Source: Warburgia ugandensis
Taxonomy: Eukaryota > Streptophyta > Magnoliopsida > Canellales > Canellaceae
Direction: 5' to 3'
Length of the DNA stretch: 64,000 nucleotides
Assembly: GCA_035236585.1 (NCBI GenBank)
Contig: CP141132.1
Coordinates: 50,471,880-50,535,879 of the forward strand
Shown: positions 12,341-23,797 of the stretch, piece after piece
Position numbering within the stretch: position 1 is the stretch's first letter
Layout: each line of letters starts with the position of its first letter
The notes under the pieces: generated by a model
Database searches by the model: none
Told to the model about the DNA's origin: nothing
What the model saw: the letters and a program-made list of their open reading frames with translations, nothing else
Translations under genes and position numbers: made by a program

Positions 12341-12379
12341 TCTTTTAAAATCTCAAAGCCCACTTTGATCTTACACACT

Positions 12380-12729
12380 ATTGCCTTTGATAACTATTAA
12401 ATTTTGTATAAAAAGTACCCAATTAGTATCTCATGTGTTATAAATTATAGGAATTAATCTAGGGTTTTTCTGAAAATTCATAACACATGCATTTCTGACC
12501 TAATAATTCAAAAGTTTGACCTTTGACATATTTAGGAGTTAATCTAGAGTGTAAATAATCATAATTTTTTAGGATTTAACTAGATTTTTTACTCTTTTAT
12601 AGGTGTCTAGATGATGATCCAATGGTCAAGATCAACAAAGATGAGAATTGAGGATCAAGATCAATTTATAGAAAGCCAAAGCCTATTTCCAAAAAATTTC
12701 CAAGCTCAAACAATGTTCAAGATCATTCA
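12380..12729 (+). mobile_element. Family W LTR, plus-strand fragment left of CACTA-1
   Basis: 12400-12700 matches the reverse complement of the family W LTR at about 33560-33861 (shared blocks around CATGTGTTATAAATTATAGG and TTTTATAGGTGTCTAGATGATGATCC). The orientation is opposite to the flanking family V remnant, so about 12380 is a junction between two retroelements. The fragment continues after CACTA-1 at 24422. Confidence 0.6.
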
Positions 12730-12732
12730 TAA
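12730..12732. repeat. Target site duplication (left) of CACTA-1
   Basis: TAA directly before CACTACTAAAA; TAA recurs at 24419-24421 after the other end. Three-base duplications are typical of CACTA elements. Confidence 0.75.
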
Positions 12733-12749
12733 CACTACTAAAATTTGGG

Positions 12750-13160
12750 TTTTATAGGACGACAAAAACAAGACATTCTAAATACAACTATCTTATAAGA
12801 AATTTTATAAGACAATTTTGAGAAACTATCTTATATATTATAATATTATAAGACTATTTTATCAAAATCATCTTATAAAAACAATTTATAAGACAATTTT
12901 CAAGAACTATCTCATATTGTTAAGAAAATAAGAGATGATTTTTAAAAATCGTCTTATACTTTCAAATGAATATAAAATAGTTTTTGAAAACCATCTTATA
13001 AAATGGTTTTATAAGACAATTCTTGAGAACCCTCTTATATTACAAACAATATATGACGGTTTTTACAAATCATCTTATATTTTCACATCTTATAAGATGC
13101 TTTTCAAGAACCATCTTATATTACATGTTTTATAAAATCATTTTTAAGAACCATCCTTTA
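12750..13160 (+). repeat. Left subterminal repeats of CACTA-1
   Basis: About a dozen degenerate, largely palindromic units of the form TATAAGACGGTTTTTAAAAACCGTCTTATA in shorter versions (for example TCTTATAAAAAC and TATAAGACAATTTT). Short repeated motifs next to the termini are the known binding sites of the CACTA TNPA-type protein. The same units appear at 17290-17560 and 23815-25135. Confidence 0.85.
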
Positions 13161-13639
13161 AATCTTCTTTTTATTACAACATGAAGTTCAACCTTTAATT
13201 TTTGACTCTTGGTTGCTTCCACAAAAACTAGAACATTGAGTTAGATTTACATACACTTTGTCTCAAACTTGTATTCTCTTAATTGATATCAGTTGAGCAA
13301 TATTCATTCTTGTTTTTTGTCACATGTTTAATTTATTTGATGTTTATGGGCATAAAATTCCTTTTCTGTAGAATCTTTTTTCTTCTTGCGTGTGTGTGAT
13401 CATTCATATCTATGGATCAGTGCCTGGATCATTTATGTGTATGGATCGGTCATGTTTTTACATCATTCTTACTTCTCCAAATCTTAGACTTGAAAAGTTT
13501 ACTCCTCTAATATATATTATATACATCTTTACTAACTATATATATGTACATTTTATGTGCACACAAAGTATTGGTTAAATGCCTAACCCATGTTATTAAT
13601 CTTTTCATGTGTAGAATATCTTTGCATGCATTTGAACAT

Positions 13640-16600
13640 AAACTTTTGGACAAAATGGACAAATATGCTTAGATGAGTGCAAAAAGATTATTAATGGAAT
13701 ATGAAGAGGGAATAGTAAAGTTCATACAGTTTGCATTGGGGCAGTTGGTGATTATAATTGAATGCTATGTCCATGCTCGAGATGTGGAAACCTAAAAAAG
13801 GTCACTGTTGGTGAGTTGAGAGAACAATTGTGTTTCAATGGAGTTGATGATAGCTATTGCCCCTGGATGTGAAATGGAGAGGGAATACCTCATAGGTCCT
13901 TGGCAAGGGCTAAATGTGTATATGAAAAAGAAGCCACTATAGGACGTATTGCAAATAGTAGTACAACTGTACCTATGTTTTGGGATGCATACAATGACTT
14001 CAAAGATGACCCAATACAATTTTAGACTACATTAGAGGAAGCTGATGAGCTATTGTACTTTGGCCGTAAAGAGTATACCAAGTTATTCGCAATAGTAGAA
14101 CTTTACAATGTGAAATCAAGATTTGGTATTTCATATCAAGGTTTTACAAAATTATTGAAAGTCATTGGTAAAATGTTGCCAAGGAGAACAAATTGGCTAG
14201 GTTGACATGGAGGCAAGGAAAACCTTGGCTGCACTAGGGTTGGAGTATGAAATGATACATCCCTACCCCAATGACTCCACCTTGTATAGAAATAAGCACA
14301 AAGACAAAATTATATGTCCAACTTGTGGACATTCAAGATGGAAGATGAAGAAGAATTCAAGTGAACAGCAAGTGAAAAATGTTCCTACAAAGTCTTATGG
14401 CATTTCCACCCTATTCCAAGATTCCAAAGAATGCCTTGTATTATAGAAATAGTGAAGAAACTAGTATGGCATGCCAAGGAGAGAGTGGGTGATAACTATT
14501 TGCGTCATCCAAAAGATAGCCCTACATAGAAGCTTGTGCACTTCATGTGGCCCAATTTCAGAGAAAAACCCAAAAACCTACAACTTGTAATATTTCCATA
14601 CTGGGTTAATCCCCATGGCTCTATGAGCAATAGGTATAGTTGTTGGCCTATTATAATAGTTTGTTACATCCTGCCATCGTTGTTGTGCATGAAGAGGAAG
14701 TTCATGATGTTAACTATGTTAATATCGAGTCCCAAGCAACCTAGGAATGATATCAACATATACTTGGCTCCATTGATTGAAGATCTTAGGACATTGTGGG
14801 AAGTACCGGTTGAAGCTCATGATGCATACAAGATAGAGACATTCACCCTTAAGGTTGTACTATTATAGACAATAAGTGACTTTCTTGCATATAGTAATTT
14901 GGCAGGATGCACAGTGAAGGGATACAATGCCTATCCTATTTGTAGTGACCAAACATGTGCCATATGATTTCAACATGGTAGGAAGATGGCATTCCTAGGC
15001 CACAGAAGATGGTTGCATAGAAATTATTCATACCATTTTTAAAAGGGGAAATTTAACGGCAATGTGGAGACTAGGACACCTCTAAAGAGGTTGACTAGAC
15101 TGCAAGTATTGGAGCAAGTTGAGAACCTTAATGTATCATGAGGAAAGAAGAAGAAGGCAACTTCATGTATATATGAAAGTAACTCTAAAAGCTATTGAAT
15201 GAAGAAGTCAATATTCTTTGCACTTACAAATTGGAAATCCTTACACATGTGGTGTGTGCTTGATGTCATGCACATTGAGAAGAATGACTGTAAAATCTTG
15301 ATTGATACCTTACTCGACATGCTAAGAAAAACAAAGGATGGACTTGCAGGTCAAGTGGATCTCATGACAATGGGTTTGAAGAGAAATTGCATCCATAGGA
15401 ATGGGGCAACCGAGGAACATACATGCCTAAAGCAAATTATACACTTAGCCGAGAGGAGAGAAGAATAGTATGTAAAACCCTATCAGATATCAAAGTTCCA
15501 GATGAGTACTTTTCAAGTTTTAGAAACATTGTCATGCATTGATGCCAAAACTGTTAAGGATGAAGTCTCACAATTGTCATGCATTGATGCAACAACTGTT
15601 GCCCATACCAATACATTCAATGCTTCCAGATAAAGTTGAAGGATCTATTACTAAATTTTTTAATTCTTTGATGCTTTGTGCAAGAAGGTGGTGGATATTT
15701 CTTAATTACAAGAAATCCAAGAGCATTTAATGACAACCTTATGTGAGCTTGAGACAATCTTTTCACCATCCTTCTTCGATACCGTGGTACACTTAATAAT
15801 GCACCTTATTAATGAGGTTAGGCAGTGTGGACCTATTTATTTGTGACAGATGTACCCATTTCAAAGGTAGATGAATGTGTTAAAAAGGTATGTACAAAAT
15901 CACAATCAGTTTGAGGGGTGTATTGTCAAATGTTGCATTGCAGAAGAAGTGGTGGAGTTTTGCACTAAGTATTTATCTGGGCTATATGCTATTGGAATCT
16001 TGAGAAAGAACTATTCAGGTGTATTAATTGATCCAAGTGTTGGTGAACCTCCCTCCAGTGGTCGTGTATCGACTATTGATCGTAAGGAACGAGACCAGGC
16101 ACACCTTTATGTCTTGCGAAATATTAATATTGAAGAAGTTCATTCATACATTGAGCATGTAACTAATGCTCTCTTTGATTTCTTTCACAATAATTTAAAC
16201 ATTAAAGTTGATGAAGTTTAGCTATATATATATATATATATATATGGTAAAGCGTATATAATGTATTATTAATGCAGGCATGTTATATATAATTTTCATT
16301 TCTGATTAGTGTATAGGATGCACATTAACTTCCTAAAAGAGATGTATCCAAGAGATGCAAAGAAAGAGAACTGGATGTAAGATGAACATTATCATTCGTT
16401 CACTACTTGCCTTCATTAGAAGGTATTTAATTTTAATGAATAATGCTCTATTCAATTAATTGATTTGTAATAGCATATGCGCATATACATTAATCATATC
16501 AATTAATAGTATATACAAGTTTTAGATCAGCAAGATGTTCTAGGTCATAGTATTTCTAAATGCTTTGGTTGGAGACTAGAAGTAATAAAGTATGCTGGAT

Positions 16601-17118
16601 ATGCCATCAATGGTTATCACTTTCACACAAAAGATTGTGATAAGTTAATAGAACAACAAGGTAGCAGTGTTAGCTTAGTTGCTAAAACTACTTTGTTTTC
16701 TAACAATACTTATTACAGGATTAGACGTGAGATATGGGAGCTGGATTATACTTGTAGAACTATGGTTTTGTTTAGGTACGATTGCATGGGACACAACAAA
16801 GATAGCATTAGAACTAATGCCCTTGGTTAGACATTAGTTGACCTCAATAAGATTAGCTATCAAAATGACCATTTTATTTTGGCATGCCAAGCAAAACAGG
16901 TATTTTATCCACAAGATGGATATGATATGAGATGGTCAACTCTTTTATCAACCTTCACAAGGGATTTCTGTGATGAAGATGACTTAGGTGACACAACAAT
17001 TGATTACCATTCAATCACTACAACAATGTCATCAATGGATCTAATCGGGGAGAATGAGATAGATTATGTGCATGATGCTAGTGAGGAGGATGCTTGGGTT
17101 GAATCTGATTGCATATGA
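13640..17118 (+). pseudogene. TNP2-type CACTA transposase with DUF4218 and DUF4216 (broken)
   Basis: The transposase that cuts CACTA ends. In order: the transposase-associated domain (13650-13900; YEEGIVKFIQFA, CPCSRCGN-like, then VTVGELREQL and CFNGVDDSY); a lead-in with ELLYFGRKEYTKL (about 14040); LGLEYEMIHPYPNDSTLYR with CPTCGHSRWK (14230-14340); the TNP2 core (PHGSMSNRYSCWP and RNDINIYLAPLIEDLRTLW, 14600-14805); LDVMHIEKNDCKILIDTLLD (15259-15318); DUF4218 (MKSHNCHALMQQLLP at 15550, ending with NQFEGCIVKC and EEVVEFCTKYLSG); and DUF4216 (GYAINGYHFHTKDCD near 16600 to LACQAKQVFYPQDGYDMRWS at 16877). There are many in-frame stops and at least four frame changes, so no full protein can be made. 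Family assignment is secure. Confidence 0.92.
16223..16245. repeat. (TA)n microsatellite
   Basis: About eleven TA units just after the DUF4218 region of the TNP2 pseudogene, probably within an intron. Confidence 0.9.
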
Positions 17119-17289
17119 GGGGACAAATTGAAGTGTTTGTAACATTTGATGTATGAAAAATGAAATTATTTAATCAATTAAGTTTACACATCATGTGTCA
17201 AGGAAAACACTGGTTAAACATCAAGGAAATAAATGATGAGGTAACCTCTGCACTTCACAGGTTTTTAAGATTTTTCAGGTCCAAAGAAC

Positions 17290-17560
17290 ATGTGAAACTA
17301 CTTTAATACAATGATTTTTTAAAACCTTCTTATATTATGCAATTAAAATATAGGATGATTTTTTTAAAAATCGTCTTATAATTTATTAAAGATAGGATAG
17401 TTTTATAAAAGTCATCTTTTATAAATATTATATAGGATAGTTTTACAAAACTGTTATATTAATTTTAATACAGGACATTTTTAAAAAGACCATCCTATAT
17501 TCAAATGAATATAAGATGGCCTTTTTAAAATAGTCCTATATTCATTTCAACTTCAAAACC
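17290..17560 (+). repeat. Internal array of CACTA subterminal-type repeats
   Basis: Units such as TATAGGATGATTTTTTTAAAAATCG and ATAAGATGGCCTTTTTAAAATAGTC repeat in both orientations. They are the same family as the repeats at the two ends of CACTA-1, but here lie between the transposase pseudogene and the satellite array, 4.5 kb from the left end. Confidence 0.8.
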
Positions 17561-17722
17561 TACTCTCACCCCCTTGCTTCCCCCCCCGGCCACACCACAC
17601 ACGAAATTTTCAAAACCCTTTAAGAAGGAGGAGAAGAAGAGGAGAGGAAAGAGAGAATGCACACCCACCCCCCACCTTACTCATGATCAGTATTCTCCCT
17701 TTATGCTAGTTTCCAAGATCTA
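17561..17722. other. C-rich stretch before the satellite array
   Basis: Non-coding, with runs of C (17580-17588) and purine-rich DNA (17620-17655). I see no gene or known motif. Confidence 0.5.
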
Positions 17723-19845
17723 CTTCTTGCAGCTGTCTATGCCAATAGGAAAAGTATATTGCTTAGTTAAATCTGTGTATGACTTTTTGCTTCGTTAATG
17801 AAATAACATGGTTGAAATTAATAAGTCTATATAAAGGACTTTAAGAATAAGAAGACCCATGTGTTAGATTTTCAATTTTCATTCAAAAATAAATCCAATT
17901 ACTAGCTTGACATATGCTACTTGTAATTGCACGTGTGAATAGTAACAGTATATTGCTTACTTAAATCTGTGCATGATTTTCTGCTTCGTTAATTGATGAA
18001 AATATTTGAAATTTATCATTCTAAATAGAGGACATAGGAATAAGAAGACTCATATGTTAGATTTTTAAATTTCATTCAAAAATACATCTAAATTTTAGCT
18101 TGAAGTATGTTACTTGTAGTTGTCTATGTGAATAGGAACAGTATATTGCTTACTTAAATCTATGCATAATTTTCTACTTCATTAATGGATGGAAACCTTT
18201 GAAATTGATCATTCTAAATATAGGACATTGAGAATAAGAAGACCCACACGTTAGATTTTCAATGTTCATTCAAAAAGACATCCAACTACCAGCTTGAAAT
18301 GTGCTACATGTAGTTGTCGAAGTGAATAGTAAAAGTATATTGCTTACTTAAATCTGTGGATGATTTTCTACTTCAATAATGAATGGAAATGGATGAAATT
18401 GATTATTCTAGATAGAGGACATTGAGAATAAGATGACCCATGTGTTATATTTTCAATTTTCATTCAAAAAGACATCCAACAACTAGCTTGAAGTATGCTA
18501 CTTGTAGTTGTCCGCATGAATAGAAATAGTATATTGCTTACTTAAATCTATGCATGATTTTCTTCTTCATTAATGAATGATATTATTTGAAATTGGTCAT
18601 TATAGAGAGAGGACATTGAGAATAAGAAGACCTATGTGTTAGATTTTTTATTTTCACTCAAAAAGACAGCCAACTATATACTTGAAGTATGCTACTTGTA
18701 GTTGTCCACGTGAATAGTAGTAGTATATTGCTTACTTAAATATGTGCATGATTTTTTGCTTATTAATAGATGAAAATCTTTGAAACTAATAATCCTAGAT
18801 AGAGGACATTGAGAATAAGAAGACCCATGTGTTAGATTTTCAATTTTCATTTAAAAAGACATCCAACTACTAGCTTGAAGTATGTTATTTGTAGTAGTTT
18901 GTGTGAATAGTAATAGTATATTGCTTACTTAAATCAATGTATGATTTTATGCTTCATTAATGAATGGAAATGGTTGAAATTGATCATTCTAGATGGAGGA
19001 CATTGAGAATAAGAAGACCCATGTGTTAGATTTTCAATTTCCATTCAAATTGACATCCAACTACTAAGTTGAAGTATACTACTTGTAGTTGTCTACATGA
19101 ATAGTAACAGTATACTGCTTACTTAAATCTGTGCATAATTTTTTACTTCATTAATGGATGGAAATCTTTGAAATTGATCATTCTAGATATAAGACATTGA
19201 GAATAATAAGCAACATGTGTTTCATTTTCAATTTTCATTCAAAGAGACATCCAACTACTAGCTTGAAGTATGCTACTTGTAGTTGTTCACATGAATAATA
19301 ATAGTATATTGCTTACTTAAATTTGTGTATGATTTTTTACTTTGTTGATGAATGGATATGGTTAAAAATGATTATTCTAGATAGAAGACATTGAGAATAA
19401 GAATAAGAACACCTATGTTTTAGATTTTCAATTTTCATTCAAAAAGACATCCAACTACTAGCTTGAAGTATGCTACTTGTAGTTGTCCATGAGAATAGTA
19501 ACAGTATATTGCTTACTTAAATCTACGCATGATTTTTTTCTTTATTAATGAATGAAAATCTTTGAAATGGATCATTCTAGATATAGGACATTGACAATAA
19601 AAACACCCATGTCATTGATTTTTAATTTTCATTCAAAAAGACATTCAACTTCTAGCTTGAAGTATGCTACTTGTAGCTGTCTTTGTGAATAGTAACATGT
19701 ATATTGCTTACTTAAATATGTGCTTCATTAGTGGATGAAAATCTTTGAAATTGATTATTTTAGATAGAGGACATTGAGAATAAGAACACTCATGTCTTAG
19801 ATTTTTAATTTTCATTCAAAAAGACATCCATCTACTAGCTTGAAT
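17723..19845 (+). repeat. 194-bp tandem satellite, 11 units, inside CACTA-1
   Basis: The marker TATTGCTTACTTAAATC recurs at 17757, 17951, 18143, 18338, 18532, 18726, 18919, 19113, 19307, 19507 and 19702, giving steps of 192-195 bases and one of 200 caused by an extra AATAAG. Each unit also holds CTTGAAGTATGCTACTTGTAG, a GAGGACATTGAGAATAAG block and ATTTTCATTCAAAAAGACATC. Units differ from one another by scattered substitutions, so the array is not the product of a very recent burst. No ORF runs through it. Confidence 0.93.
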
Positions 19846-20287
19846 TTATGTTGGGAATTATTTTGTATTATAATTTATGTTGGGAATAATTTTATATATG
19901 TTTTTTCCTTTGTTTCTGTTGTGATAAATAATGAGGGTGTGATGAGACAGTATCTTTGAATATATTCTGCTATTTAAATATACACTTTATCAGGGGAATC
20001 GCATCGCATGCATTAAATGCATAAGTAATGCATGACAATTTGAAGAGTAATCTTAATTAGAGAATGATTGAAGCTACAAATTCAACAGTAGTTCTAATTA
20101 GGACCTTCTTTGGCATAGTTAGTTAAGAGGTAATATATTATTCTAATGCTACTTTCCTAAGACATAATTGTTTTCTTCATTCTGTCCTATTTGTGTACAC
20201 TAAGTATGCATTGAGAGGGTGGTTTTTTCTAAACCTATATATATGTTGTTGTTTTCTAAATCTATTGTTTTCACTTGTGTAGGAAAC
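19846..20287. other. Spacer between satellite and second CACTA gene
   Basis: AT-rich DNA with a short duplicated phrase (TTATGTTGGGAAT at about 19846 and 19875). It may hold the promoter or first intron of the following gene; I recognise nothing specific. Confidence 0.4.
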
Positions 20288-23200
20288 ATGAAACATGAAG
20301 AAATTGATCATCATGAAGAACAATCCAACACAAATACACCTATTAAGAGAAAAGGCAGAGGACCAACCAAAATGGAGCATATCATTAAGAGAAAGTCAAA
20401 AGGAATAATAGAGACGATGCAATTTAACAATAAAGGGCAGCCAATAGGTCATAGTGCACATTCTTACACCAGTTTCATTTGTTAAACTATTAGAAGCATG
20501 GTGCCAGTCTCAATGAATGATTGGAGACATGTGTCACCATCAATAAAAGATGCAATATGGGAGATGGTGAAGATTTGTAAATGCTTGCTACATACAACAC
20601 ACTAGGTGCCTTTTCTTATTTTATTTGAAATAGACTAATGTTTGTTTTTACTTTGTAGTCTGCCTTTGATGTCTCTAATGAGTATAAGAAGAATGCTCTA
20701 CATGGGGCCAGTGAGTAATGGAGGAAATGAAAGAGTGATCTTGTAAGAAAGTACATACTTCCAAATGCCCATAATCCATCTACACTCCACAATGTCCTTG
20801 AGTTGTATTCCAGCATCATTGACCAGAATGCATGGAATCAATTTGTATAGACCCTCCTATCTTCTGATTTTGAGGTAATTACAATTATCCAAAAGCTTGA
20901 TTTCTCTAACTATAAAATTCCATTGTGCTCAATTACGTGTTCCTTTGACATGTAAGCAAAGCGTATCAAAGTTCAAATGGTGCATGCAAATAATTGTATG
21001 CAACACCGCCTCTCTAGGATTGATTTCACATGGTTAGAAGAACAAGAATTAAGTATATGTGACAATTCAATTCAATCTAAATATGCCTGACTTTTATTTC
21101 ATTTACTTAATTAATGTCTCTCTTGATAGCAAAAGAAAGTTGGGACCATAGAGCCCATCAATTGTACCCTTCTCTAGAAAATGGAACATTCATAGGGGCA
21201 TAACTCCTAAACCTTCGCTGATGAAAATGATGCCTTGGTTGCTTCAAGAATTATAAGCGATTTTACATGTCTATCTTTGTATCTCTTGAATTATAATATG
21301 TACATATATGAAAATTATCGTGTTCTAATAATTACATGTGCAGTAAGAGTTGACCCAAGAAAGCACCACTACAGGGACTTTGAGCAGCACTACTGTGAAG
21401 GGGGCCATCCTGTATATGGCTATGACAATAATGACAAGCACCCTAGCTGAGTAAGGGCTTAAGGCTGCAATGTGGTTCCTTCCAAATTCTTCCATAAATC
21501 AAAGAATCCTCTAATAGAGGACATGGAAGCATGAAAGGAGAATATGCTAAATGAGTTATATGCAAAGGTAAGGAATGATTCTATAAGGATGTTTGGAATT
21601 TTGAAGGTCCAAGCCAAGATGTTGCCCCTCGATCCCCATCTCACAATAGCTGCAATCCTCCACCTGAAGAATAGATGGAGGAGCAGCTCTTTGAAGGAGA
21701 TGTCCCAATCAAGGAGGTATGTATTAAAATGTTTACCTTTTCAATGTTCCATGTCTTAGTATCTTTATTCCTTCTTATGTATAGGTGATTTCTAACTTGT
21801 AGGTGGGTCAGTGCATGTTGCAGCTATATACAGTAGAGAACTACATCATTGTGGCTACACTGTACGAGGTTTTTTTTTTGTTATGATGCACGATGGGTTG
21901 ATGCATCCACACACTTAGTGTGTGTGCTTTACTGCTACCCTTCAACCAGATGCCCTCCTACCATTTCCTATAGAAGTGGATGATATTCATACTATTGGGG
22001 ATGCGATTAAATATCATGTAGCTTTGTTAAAGAGGTATATCAAAACAATGATTTCCAAGGTATGTAAATGGTATGACAACATTGTGTTCAACAATAATCT
22101 TAAGGCCTGACTAATTTTTTAAGTACTATTTGCATCTAATGTTAACCAAAAGAAGTACAAGGCATCATTAAGGGTAACCCCCTACTCGACAACAAATTCT
22201 AGTATACCTATTGCCCCATCCTAAGTATTTATGTCTATTTTTATGACAAAATTAAACCTCTTCTACTCTTCTTATATATATATATATTCATTACTAATTT
22301 CTAGAAAATTACATCTACACTCAATTCTTGAGAGGACTTTACATACTAATCAATGAAGATAAGGAAATTAGCCCTATATGGATAGAGGCTGGTGTGTTTG
22401 CCCATGATGTAGTTAGGTTCCAGTCATGAAAGAGTACTTCTTAGGCATATGTAATATGGCTCAGCTAGAATACATGCACATCATCATTTATATTAGGTAT
22501 TTCATGTAATTACTCTATTAAGAATCATATTAACATTACTTAATAATAGGACATGATATGTATTTGGCGTTAAGTTTCTACAGGTTTTTGCATGATAAAT
22601 TGTAAAGATTAGAGGTCAAGGACATTTACAAATTCCTTGACCCTACTATCATCTCTAGACCAAAGGAGCATTAGCCTAAGGAGAAACAAATAGAAGATAT
22701 CATACCTTGGTTCTTATGTTGTGATAAGGGGCAAGCCTTACTAATTCCCTACAATAGTAGGTAAGTTATTACATGTCTTCCTAAATTATGTCATTCCACA
22801 TAAACATAAACATGAATATGTATATAAGTTAATTTTTTTAAATTTCAATTGATTGATTATGTATATATGTCCCCTTGGATGCTGCTATCTTTGGAAGTTC
22901 ATGGTAGACATGTAATGTTTTTTTTATTCTTATGGAGACCACATTCAAGGCCCGCTGATAGAAATCATCAATAAATAAGTATGCCTTTTATTTCATTTAT
23001 TATAATAGTTGGACAACTAATAACTATCTTCTTTATTCATATATAATACTTTTACTTGTATATTTTCAGTGCATGGTATAAATGAGCTAAGATGGAAAAT
23101 ATTAACCATCCAGCAAAACTAACTTGGAAAAGAGTAAAGGTAAGGTTTACTAGTTCTTTAGTATAACCCTATAACCTAACCTTATAATTACACATGATAT

Positions 23201-23345
23201 TTGAACCCTTTTTTTTTTACTTTATTGTGCAGTGCCCTAGACAACAATCTAATTGGGAGTGTGAGTATTACGTTTTCAGATATATGAGAACTCTCATTCA
23301 TAAATTATTTATGATCTCCCAATTGAGAAAGGTTCAATTAATTGA
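20288..23345 (+). pseudogene. Second CACTA gene: Transposase_24-like region joined to Ulp1-like cysteine protease (broken)
   Basis: The N-terminal part reads KRKGRGPTKMEHIIKRKSKG, MQFNNKGQPIG, then RSMVPVSMNDWRHVSPSIKDAIWEM across shifts (20338-20575), the Transposase_24 (Ptta/En/Spm) pattern. A LQPDALLPFPIEVDD block follows at about 21943. From about 22590 come IYKFLDPTIIS, LLIPYNS (22740), a diverged HWxL region with FFYSYGDHIQGPL (about 22925), and CPRQQSNWECEYYVFRYM (23233). The last matches the Q...DCG...MR.M motif of Ulp1/SUMO proteases (Peptidase C48), with the Cys kept but the next Gly replaced by Glu. The Asp usual in the LDS motif appears as Tyr. Intron-like gaps separate the blocks. 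The matching minus-strand gene at 40880-43870 supports the fusion. Stops and shifts make it dead. Confidence 0.82.
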
Positions 23346-23797
23346 CTAATCATCATTCTTATAGTTTTCTACATCTCACAAATGACTTTAAAATGTCTCA
23401 ATTGATTTAATATTTGTTGTCTTATAAGTTGATTTGGGTAGCAAGAGTTACTCCCAAGTAGATCTAGAAGACTTCAAAATAGAATGGATTGAATATCTTT
23501 AGACTTTTAAATTATAGATCACTAATGTTATTGAACATAAAATATTTTTATCACTGAAATACAAATTACAACTTCACTACCATGGATGTGTTCCTTTTTT
23601 TATTGAAGTCTATGTATGTTTTCTTTATTTCTAATAGAAGTGTGTATGGAGAAGTTTAATGTGGAATGTTGGAAGTGTTGAATGTGTTTTGAAAAATGAT
23701 TGTAGCTTCTAGAAATGAAGTGTTGAACGTATATTGAACTTCAAAAACTACGGGAACAATGTACAAACAAAAACAAACAAACGATCATGCAAATTGC

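Noticed and set aside
17723..19845. CRISPR-like regular repeats or a centromeric satellite block.
   Set aside because: Units are contiguous without unique spacers and lie inside a plant CACTA transposon; there is no sign of a centromere in the window itself.
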